From positions 62,001 to 126,000 of the forward strand of contig JBIKIN010000007.1 in assembly GCA_044361595.1 (NCBI GenBank): 64,000 nt of DNA, read 5' to 3'. The position numbers were made by a program, and so were the translations under genes. The DNA is from Pseudopedobacter sp044361595. GTDB taxonomy: Bacteria; Bacteroidota; Bacteroidia; Sphingobacteriales; Sphingobacteriaceae. How positions within the stretch are numbered: the first letter of the stretch is position 1; every line of letters begins with the position of its first letter. Below are positions 51,255 to 58,802 of this stretch, one piece after another. The notes under the pieces are model-generated. The model saw only the letters and a list, made by a program, of their open reading frames with translations, was not told the DNA's origin and searched no databases.

Positions 51255-54026
51255 TTGCAAGATAACAGCTATATAAATCATTCTGAAAAGACCATTAAAA
51301 TAATGGTTGAGCATGACTTATATTTAAAATCTTCTGATGATGATTTTCTTCAAATTTTAAAATTAACTGCCTATGTTACTAATTGTAAGGCAGCTGAAAT
51401 TTCTTTTATTGAAGGTGATAGGCAATTTATAAGGTATGTTTATGGCCCAAATTTAGAGCCATTAGAAATATCAGTAAATGACTCACCTTGCCAGTTTTTA
51501 ACATCTAATTGTGGTTTTGTAGAAATTTCAGATCTAAGTACTGATAAAAGAACGTTAGATTTATTTGAAAGTGGTAGGATACCATTTAAATATTATGGTG
51601 GATTACCAATTTATAACAATGAGAATGAGATAGTAGGATCTATTTGTGCATTTGATGACGAACCTAAACAGTTAGATGAATTTCAAATTTTTGCTTTTAA
51701 AGCGTTAGAAGAACAAATTATTAAAGTTTTAGCTTTAAGAAAAAGTGTAATTCAAAGCGTAGCTAATGCCAAGAGAGAAGAAGAGTTTGAAACTTTGTTT
51801 AATTCTTCTTCTGATTTAATTTGTATTTTAAATGATAAATTAGAAATTATCACTGTTAATCATTCTGCTGTACATATCCTTGGATATAAGCCACAAGATT
51901 GTATTGGAACTAATATTTCTAACTTTATACATGCTCAAGATAGAACGCATGTTTTAGAAATTGCAACTCAATCCTTAGTTAATAAAATAAAATCTTTTGA
52001 AGTTGAAACTAGGTTAATAGCTAAAGACAATTCTGTTAAATGGATGGGATGGAACGCGGTAACTAAAGATAGAAAGTGGTTTATTATTGGAAGAGATATT
52101 ACTAGTACCAAAGAGGTTTTAAAAAATTTAAATCAATTATCTACAGTTGCTAGCAAAATCAATAATGGAGTTGTAATTAGTGATGCAAATAGCAAAGTTA
52201 TTTGGGTCAATAATGCATTTACCAATATCACTGGATACCAATTAAAAGATTTAGAAAACCAGAAACTTGGTGATGTAATAATTGGCCAAGATAGTGATAT
52301 AGAGATTATCCAAAATGCTAGAAATGCTACAAAAGATAGAAAATCTTTTGCGGTTGAATTGTTAGCTTATACAAAAGACGCTAAGCCTATTTGGCTTTCT
52401 ATTTTTAACACTATTATTTTAGATGATGATGGTAAGATTGAAAGTCTAATTGAAATTATTGTAGACATAACCGAACGTAAAAAATCAGAAGAAAAGCTAG
52501 AACTACTTTCCTTAGTAGCTAGCAAAACTAATATTGGTGTTTCTATATGCGATAAGACTGGTAAAGTAAGTTGGATAAATGATTCTTTAATAAAGATTTT
52601 GGGATACACTCTAGATGAAGTTAGAGGTAAAAGAATTGGTGATTTTGTAAAAGGACCAGACACTGATTTAGAAGTTTTAACAAATGCTAGGAAGGCGGCA
52701 CTTAAGTTTCAGCCTTACAATATAGAACTTAAAGTTTATAGAAAAGACGGCACCGAAGCTTGGTTATCTATTTCTAATACGCCTATTCATAACGATAAAA
52801 GTAATACCGACCAGCAAGTTGAAATTATAGCAGATATTACAAAGAAGAAACAGGTAGAATTTAGCCTTGTAGAAGCCAAAGAGCAGGCTTTGCAACTTAG
52901 TAAAGCCAAAGAAATGTTCTTGTCTGTTATGAGTCACGAGATTAGAACACCACTAAATGCTATAATTGGTTTATCTCACATGCTAGCCGACGACGAGAAA
53001 TTACCAGATCAAGAGCAAACAATAAATTTATTAAAATTTTCCTCAGATAATCTATTAGCTTTAATTAACGATATTTTAGATTTTTCTAAAATTGAGGTTG
53101 GTAAAATGGAGTTAGAAAATAAAAGATTAAATATTCATCATTTAATTAGAGACATTGCCCAATCTTTATTTTTTAAAGTCAAAGAAAAGAATATAGCTTT
53201 AAAGTATCATGTAGATAGTCAAATTCCAGAGTTTGTAAGAGGGGATAAAACACGTCTCTACCAAATATTAATCAATTTAATTAATAACGCAATTAAATTT
53301 ACTGATAATGGGGCTGTAGAAGTGCTCGTTGATTTAGTTAAAAGAGACGCACAAAACACTTACATTAAGTTTAAAATAAAGGATAGTGGTATAGGAATAC
53401 CAGAAGATAGATTAGATACCATTTTTGAGGCCTTTACTCAAGCGTCTTCAAATACTTCTAGAAAATATGGAGGTACTGGTTTAGGCTTAACCATTACCAA
53501 AAGATTAATTGAACTATACCATGGTGATATAAGAGTAGAAAGTCAAATAGACAAAGGATCTACCTTTATTTTTAACATTAGATTTAATAATTTTATGGAA
53601 AACACCACTGTAAATGGCGAAAGTCAAAAAGATAATTCACTTTCTGAAGGAAAAATCTTGGTGGTAGACGATAACGAAATCAATAGAATGTTAGCTAGAA
53701 GAGTCCTTAATAAATATGGGTTTGAAGTTATTGAAGCACAGGGTGGTTTAGAGGCCCTAGAATTGCTGAAAACAATGGACATTGATTTGGTATTGATGGA
53801 TGTACACATGCCAGATATGTCTGGTTATGAGGTTACCATGAAAATTAGAGAAATTAACGACGAATATTTTAAAAATTTACCTGTAATAGCTTTAACAGCC
53901 TCAATCTTGAAAGAGGATATGAGCGAAATATATAAAAGTGGAATGACAGATTATCACGTTAAACCCTTTAAACCAGAGGAGCTTTTACAAAAAATCACCA
54001 AGTATTTAAATCCACATAACTCTTAA
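51255..54026 (+). CDS. Hybrid sensor histidine kinase with GAF, three PAS and receiver domains
   Basis: A soluble-looking hybrid kinase of 923 residues; no transmembrane helix is visible, so it senses a cytoplasmic signal. Domains in order are GAF (about 15-160), PAS1 (about 175-285), PAS2 (about 292-408), PAS3 (about 415-530), HisKA with MSHEIRTPLNAI (His561), HATPase with NLINNAIKF (about 674-682), DSGIGIPEDR and GGTGLGLT (739-746), and a receiver (800-918) with DDNEIN and LMDVHMPDMSG (Asp849). PAS2 and PAS3 have LOV-like GQDSD and KGPDTD segments but lack the photoactive Cys. It starts with TTG, 9 bases after glyA. Confidence 0.93.
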   Translation: MQDNSYINHSEKTIKIMVEHDLYLKSSDDDFLQILKLTAYVTNCKAAEISFIEGDRQFIRYVYGPNLEPLEISVNDSPCQFLTSNCGFVEISDLSTDKRTLDLFESGRIPFKYYGGLPIYNNENEIVGSICAFDDEPKQLDEFQIFAFKALEEQIIKVLALRKSVIQSVANAKREEEFETLFNSSSDLICILNDKLEIITVNHSAVHILGYKPQDCIGTNISNFIHAQDRTHVLEIATQSLVNKIKSFEVETRLIAKDNSVKWMGWNAVTKDRKWFIIGRDITSTKEVLKNLNQLSTVASKINNGVVISDANSKVIWVNNAFTNITGYQLKDLENQKLGDVIIGQDSDIEIIQNARNATKDRKSFAVELLAYTKDAKPIWLSIFNTIILDDDGKIESLIEIIVDITERKKSEEKLELLSLVASKTNIGVSICDKTGKVSWINDSLIKILGYTLDEVRGKRIGDFVKGPDTDLEVLTNARKAALKFQPYNIELKVYRKDGTEAWLSISNTPIHNDKSNTDQQVEIIADITKKKQVEFSLVEAKEQALQLSKAKEMFLSVMSHEIRTPLNAIIGLSHMLADDEKLPDQEQTINLLKFSSDNLLALINDILDFSKIEVGKMELENKRLNIHHLIRDIAQSLFFKVKEKNIALKYHVDSQIPEFVRGDKTRLYQILINLINNAIKFTDNGAVEVLVDLVKRDAQNTYIKFKIKDSGIGIPEDRLDTIFEAFTQASSNTSRKYGGTGLGLTITKRLIELYHGDIRVESQIDKGSTFIFNIRFNNFMENTTVNGESQKDNSLSEGKILVVDDNEINRMLARRVLNKYGFEVIEAQGGLEALELLKTMDIDLVLMDVHMPDMSGYEVTMKIREINDEYFKNLPVIALTASILKEDMSEIYKSGMTDYHVKPFKPEELLQKITKYLNPHNS

Positions 54027-54031
54027 AATCA

Positions 54032-55057
54032 CTAATTCTTAAGAGATTTTTTACCCCCAATATGATACCTTAAGAAAAAAGCTTGTTGGTTATCATTCTT
54101 TCCGTCTGCAAAATGGTAACTAAAGACAAATTTACCTTCTAAATTTTTATATCTAATTGGGGTATAGCCTAAATCAAGTCTATCGTAATTTTTAGCTGTA
54201 TAAAATTGGTCCCCAAATAAAACATTGTGTCTTTCGCCAGCATAAAACGTGTTTTGGATGCTAAACTTTTTATAAGAAGCATAAAAATTTGAAATAAGTC
54301 CTATGGGGGTATTAAATCCAGATGAAAATGCCCTTGTTCTATCTATAGACATTAAAGCGCCTAAAGAAAAAGTTAAAGAGTCTAACTTTAGGTTTTTAGA
54401 TAAATCTAAGCCAAGTTCGGCAGTAACAGCGCCATTATCTTGCAAAAAATCTCCAGGAATTGGTATCGCTGCCCCTGCATTATGGAACATGTAGGCATGA
54501 TGAGCAATAAAGAATTTACCTGTTTGATATTTACCCATAAACCCAAACAAAAAAGTCTCTTTGTCAATGTTGGTTTGTCTACTAGTCCAATCTAGCCAAA
54601 CAATTTCTTTAAATTTTTTAGTTTCATACTTCACTAACATTCCTTCAATATTTGGACGGTAATAATTTAGTGTGTCTTTTAAAAGTGCCCTAGGGTAATT
54701 GTCTAGTAAATTTACTCTTGGAAATGCACCTATAAAGAAGTTCCAATTATTTTTTTGATGTTCGAAATAAACCGTAGGCTGAATTCTGTCTACAAAGGTA
54801 TTTTTTTGCGATCCAAACTCATATAAAGCGTTAAAACCTACTCTAAATCTATTAAAACTATCTAATTTTATCCCAATTTCCGCAGCTAGTCGGTTCCCAA
54901 ATATAGTTTGAGAGAATCTTCCCGATTTGCCATACTCCCTATTATCCATAAAACCAAAGTAGCTTAAATCTCCTTCTATAACTTGCGATTTTACACTTGT
55001 TGTTAAGGTTAAAACTAGAATAGCTGTACTTATGGTTTTTTTTAGATTCATTATCAT
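54032..55057 (-). CDS. Putative outer membrane beta-barrel protein
   Basis: A 341-residue protein with a signal peptide (about 1-24, ending VKSQ) and alternating hydrophobic strands typical of an outer membrane barrel; the last residues (FFLRYHIGGKKSLKN) include a possible closing strand before a basic tail. I do not recognise the family. Its start overlaps the stop of the GT39 gene (ATGA, 55054-55057), which in turn overlaps gtrA, so the three are translated together. That suggests a role with a lipid-linked sugar pathway, but there is no direct evidence. Confidence 0.75.
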   Translation of the reverse strand: MIMNLKKTISTAILVLTLTTSVKSQVIEGDLSYFGFMDNREYGKSGRFSQTIFGNRLAAEIGIKLDSFNRFRVGFNALYEFGSQKNTFVDRIQPTVYFEHQKNNWNFFIGAFPRVNLLDNYPRALLKDTLNYYRPNIEGMLVKYETKKFKEIVWLDWTSRQTNIDKETFLFGFMGKYQTGKFFIAHHAYMFHNAGAAIPIPGDFLQDNGAVTAELGLDLSKNLKLDSLTFSLGALMSIDRTRAFSSGFNTPIGLISNFYASYKKFSIQNTFYAGERHNVLFGDQFYTAKNYDRLDLGYTPIRYKNLEGKFVFSYHFADGKNDNQQAFFLRYHIGGKKSLKN

Positions 55058-56766
55058 TTTACTTTAATAGTTATCATTTTGCTATTTCTTGTGCCCGCAA
55101 ATGGTCCAGTTTTTATCGATAAGAACAATTTATAGCTGCCCATTTTTTGAGGAGCTTTAATCTTTATATCAATTAATTTTGACTCTTGGGCATTTATGCT
55201 GGGAATCTTAATGTTAGTAGATTCTAGTCTAATTAATTTACCATCCATAATAAATCCATATTGTAAATTACATTCCCATTTTTCATTTTCATTAGAGAAG
55301 CTTACAGCTTTAGCGTATGGATTATTGATCTCAAAAGTAATCATCTGTTCCTCGTTTTCTTTCCATTCTTTTGGAAAGTTCAAAGGATTAAAGCTGATTT
55401 TAGGATAAAATCTCACACTATCTATCCACTTTAAATTGTAAAGCCCTTTTATGGTTTGTAAATTAATTCCAGTCTTTGAAAAGCTTTCTTCTTGAGTAAC
55501 TAATAACACTCTTTTATGCTGAACACTATCTTCTAAAGGCCATAAATCATATTGTGTTTGACGATAATCAATAGAATTGTAGGCAACTCCTCTAAGTGAT
55601 TGAGTATAAAAATTATAATGGGACACATCTTGAAAACCATCTTGAAATAATACTGGCTTGCCTTTAGCAACACTATCAATTTGAGAAGCCCAAACATCAT
55701 AATTCTGGAAACCTGCAATAAATTTTATTTGATTTAATTGAGGTATGGCTCCCATTAAAATAATTCTAGCCATAAAAATTAGAAAAATATTAACTCCAAA
55801 TAGCCATTTAAACTTTACAAAATGATGGATATTTTTACCTGCATAAATGTATGCCATAATGAATAGAACAATAAATTCTATTAAAGGCCATTGGGCTTGC
55901 ACTCTTCCTTTAAATGTGCTTAAGAAGAAAAATATCAAGACACCATAAAACACAAATTTTAGCCCTCTTATAAAATCATCTTCATTTACCTTTAGTTTTA
56001 TACCATAATAAAATAGCAACCAGCCTACTAGTGGGCCCATCATTAAAATTTGATCAAGGAAATATTGCGAGGTATAATTGAAATGATAAGGACTAGCAGA
56101 TCTATCTATTAAATGATAATAAAAAGATGGAAAACTATTTAAATATTGCCAATATAAATGAGGTAAACATAGCGCAACAGCTATTAAAAGTATCAGATAG
56201 AAACTTTTCCTTCTAAATAAACTAAGATTAGATAATAGGATAAACATAATGAGTAAAACACCGTGGTATTTACTATACATTAAACATGCACAAATAACAC
56301 CAATTGCTATAGCCCATTTAATTTTATCCTCTTTTAAATAGCGTTGATAACAGTAGAGAAATAATATGCTAAAGAAAAATAATGGCACATCTGGCGTGGT
56401 AATAAAGCTATAAACATGAAATATTAAAACACCACTAATAAGGAGTATGAAGAGCCAAATATGTGCTCCATAGCTTTTAACTATAAGCCACAATAAATAC
56501 AAACTTGCGGCAAAACTTAAAACAGTAAGTAATCTTAACCCTAAAGAGTTTTTAAGAATAGATACACCACCTTTAATAAATAAGGCAACCATTGGTGGAT
56601 GATCAAAATAACCCCAATCTAAAAATTGAGCATAAACCCAATAGTAAGCCTCGTCTGGATGTAAGCCTGTAAGATATGCTTGTAATAAATTTAAAATAGA
56701 GAATATGGCTATAAAGCCAAATAAAAACTTACTGGACGTTTTTTGAATGTGTAAATTTTTAATCAT
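55054..56766 (-). CDS. GT39/ArnT-like membrane glycosyltransferase with C-terminal Ig-like domain
   Basis: A GT-C enzyme of 570 residues that uses polyprenyl-phosphate sugar donors on the periplasmic side. About ten to twelve helices occupy residues 12-345. The first periplasmic loop has LHPDEAYYWVYAQ (Asp-Glu, the catalytic-type motif) and DWGYFDHPPMVALF. The C-terminal part (about 430-570) is soluble and rich in beta strands, like an Ig-type domain, which is less common. It overlaps gtrA by one base and the barrel gene by four. The acceptor is unknown. Confidence 0.87.
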   Translation of the reverse strand: MIKNLHIQKTSSKFLFGFIAIFSILNLLQAYLTGLHPDEAYYWVYAQFLDWGYFDHPPMVALFIKGGVSILKNSLGLRLLTVLSFAASLYLLWLIVKSYGAHIWLFILLISGVLIFHVYSFITTPDVPLFFFSILFLYCYQRYLKEDKIKWAIAIGVICACLMYSKYHGVLLIMFILLSNLSLFRRKSFYLILLIAVALCLPHLYWQYLNSFPSFYYHLIDRSASPYHFNYTSQYFLDQILMMGPLVGWLLFYYGIKLKVNEDDFIRGLKFVFYGVLIFFFLSTFKGRVQAQWPLIEFIVLFIMAYIYAGKNIHHFVKFKWLFGVNIFLIFMARIILMGAIPQLNQIKFIAGFQNYDVWASQIDSVAKGKPVLFQDGFQDVSHYNFYTQSLRGVAYNSIDYRQTQYDLWPLEDSVQHKRVLLVTQEESFSKTGINLQTIKGLYNLKWIDSVRFYPKISFNPLNFPKEWKENEEQMITFEINNPYAKAVSFSNENEKWECNLQYGFIMDGKLIRLESTNIKIPSINAQESKLIDIKIKAPQKMGSYKLFLSIKTGPFAGTRNSKMITIKVK

Positions 56767-57170
56767 TATGCCGCAAACGTATAAATGTAATTAGCAAAGA
56801 AATTCCATAATGATACTGCAATGATTGCAAACACCTTAGAGAGGTAAAAACTAATTTTTAGTTTATCATTTAATATGTAAATAATAAAATTACTAAATAA
56901 TAACCCCACCAATCCAATGGCAAAAAACTTACCAAATTGTTCAAAAGCTTTGGGGTCGTGACTTTGAAAAGTCCAATATCTATTTAATAAATAATTGCTA
57001 ACTGTTGCAAATAAAAACCCACAAGAGTTAGCAAAATATTTGTGAATTTTTAAACGCTCTTTAAGCAGCCAAGTGATACCAAAGTCAATAAAAATTCCAG
57101 AAAAACCGACAACTCCAAACTTTAAAAATTTGAAAATTAAATTTTCCGAAACTGTAACTTCTAAAAGCAT
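56766..57170 (-). CDS. GtrA family protein (lipid-linked sugar flippase-like)
   Basis: A 134-residue membrane protein with four helices. FLKFGVVGFSGIFIDFGITWLL and FATVSNYLLNRYWTF are GtrA-family signatures. GtrA proteins are thought to move undecaprenyl-phosphate glucose or related donors across the inner membrane. It is the first gene of a three-gene overlapping unit with the GT39 enzyme and a barrel protein, so donor supply to the GT39 enzyme is a consistent interpretation. Confidence 0.9.
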   Translation of the reverse strand: MLLEVTVSENLIFKFLKFGVVGFSGIFIDFGITWLLKERLKIHKYFANSCGFLFATVSNYLLNRYWTFQSHDPKAFEQFGKFFAIGLVGLLFSNFIIYILNDKLKISFYLSKVFAIIAVSLWNFFANYIYTFAA

Positions 57171-57190
57171 ACTTACAAAATCTATTAAAA

Positions 57191-57224
57191 CTAAAAAACC
57201 TCTGAATTATCAGAGGTTTTTTAG
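57191..57224 (-). terminator. Rho-independent terminator of sucA-odhB
   Basis: 15-bp arms (CTAAAAAACCTCTGA and TCAGAGGTTTTTTAG) enclose a 4-base loop, with a T-rich run on the minus strand just after odhB. Confidence 0.9.
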
Positions 57225-57235
57225 TTGTTTTATAA

Positions 57236-58777
57236 TTAAACCCCTAATAATAACCTAGTTGGGTCTTCTAATAATTGTTTTACTCTTACTAAGAATCCTA
57301 CAGATTCACGCCCATCAATCACCCTATGATCATATGAAAGTGCTACATACATTATTGGACGAATCACTACTTGACCATTTTCTGCAACAGGACGCTCCAC
57401 AATGTTATGCATACCTAATATAGCTGATTGTGGTGCATTAATAATAGGAGTTGACAACATAGAGCCAAAAACACCACCATTGGTAATGGTAAAGGTACCA
57501 CCAGTCATTTCCTCAATACCTAACTTTCCATCTCTTGCTTTGATAGCTAGTCTGATGACTTCTTTTTCAATCTCCGCTAAACTCATGCTTTCGGCATTGC
57601 GTATAACAGGTACTACTAATCCTTTAGGAGCAGAAACGGCTATAGATACATCGGCAAAATTGCTATAAACTAATTCTTCGCCTTCTATTCTCGCACCAAC
57701 AGCTGGAAAATCTTTTAATGCCTCTGTAACCGCTTTGGTAAAGAAAGACATAAAGCCCAATCCAACACCATGTTTATCTTTAAACTGATCTTTATACTTT
57801 TTACGTAACTCCATAATTGGAGCCATATTTACCTCATTAAACGTAGTTAACATTGCAGTTTCATTTTTTACTGAAACTAAACGCTTAGAGATTGTTTTAC
57901 GTAATGACGTCATTTTCTCTCGTCTTTCATCTCTTGCGCCAGCCACTGATGGGGTAGAAATACTAGCAGGCTTAGCAGGGCTACTTTCAACTTTAGACTT
58001 TCCACTTTCCACTTGTTCTGCTTTTACGGCATCATCTTTTGTTATTCTACCATCAACACCAGAACTATTTACACTTTTAGCATCAATTCCCTTTTCTGCT
58101 AAAATTTTAGCAGCAGCAGGAGAAGGAGTTTTATCTGCATAAGATACGCTAGATTTTTCTTTATTTGTTTCAGTTGTGCTCTCGACTTTAGGATTTGCAC
58201 TTTCAGCTTGTGTAGCGCCCCCACTTGTAATGGTAGCCACTACAGCACCAATTTCTAAAGTATCACCTTCTTTAGCAACAGTATTTAAAATACCCGCACT
58301 TTCTGCCGGTAATTCAAAAGTCGCTTTATCAGATTCTAATTCTGCAATTACTTCATCCATAGCAACACGATCACCATCTTGCTTTAACCATTTAGTTAAA
58401 GTCACTTCGGTAATAGATTCGCCTACCGCAGGGACTTTTATTTCTTTTTTCTCCGCTTTCGCTGAAGGTAGTGCTGAAGCAGATTCATTTTTATCTATTG
58501 ATGGAACACTTTCAGCTTTTGGCTTTTCGCTTTCAGCTTTTTCTCCTCCTTCAATCTTACACACTGTTGCGCCAATGGCTAAAGTATCACCTTCATTGGC
58601 AATAGTTTTTAAGGTTCCAGCAGCCTCGGCAGTTAATTCAAAAGTGGCTTTGTCTGATTCTAATTCTGCAATTACCTCGTCCATTTCTACATGGTCGCCA
58701 TCATTCTTAATCCATTTAGCCAAAATTACTTCTGTGATTGATTCTCCTACTGAGGGTACTTTTATTTCTAAGCTCAT
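57236..58777 (-). CDS. odhB: Dihydrolipoyl succinyltransferase (E2 of 2-oxoglutarate dehydrogenase) with two lipoyl domains
   Basis: Transfers the succinyl group to CoA in the TCA cycle. It has 513 residues, about 100 longer than the typical 400-residue E2o because two lipoyl domains are present: residues 2-76 (Lys43 in ESDKATFEL) and 111-185 (Lys151 in the same motif). An Ala/Ser/Glu-rich linker separates them. Then come a peripheral subunit-binding domain (about 212-252, PSPAAAKILAEKGID) and the catalytic domain (about 285-513) with SYDHRVIDG (His484 and Asp488). It follows sucA by 25 bases. Confidence 0.95.
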   Translation of the reverse strand: MSLEIKVPSVGESITEVILAKWIKNDGDHVEMDEVIAELESDKATFELTAEAAGTLKTIANEGDTLAIGATVCKIEGGEKAESEKPKAESVPSIDKNESASALPSAKAEKKEIKVPAVGESITEVTLTKWLKQDGDRVAMDEVIAELESDKATFELPAESAGILNTVAKEGDTLEIGAVVATITSGGATQAESANPKVESTTETNKEKSSVSYADKTPSPAAAKILAEKGIDAKSVNSSGVDGRITKDDAVKAEQVESGKSKVESSPAKPASISTPSVAGARDERREKMTSLRKTISKRLVSVKNETAMLTTFNEVNMAPIMELRKKYKDQFKDKHGVGLGFMSFFTKAVTEALKDFPAVGARIEGEELVYSNFADVSIAVSAPKGLVVPVIRNAESMSLAEIEKEVIRLAIKARDGKLGIEEMTGGTFTITNGGVFGSMLSTPIINAPQSAILGMHNIVERPVAENGQVVIRPIMYVALSYDHRVIDGRESVGFLVRVKQLLEDPTRLLLGV

Positions 58778-58802
58778 AAATTTTAAAATGTTGATGATTG
58801 CA

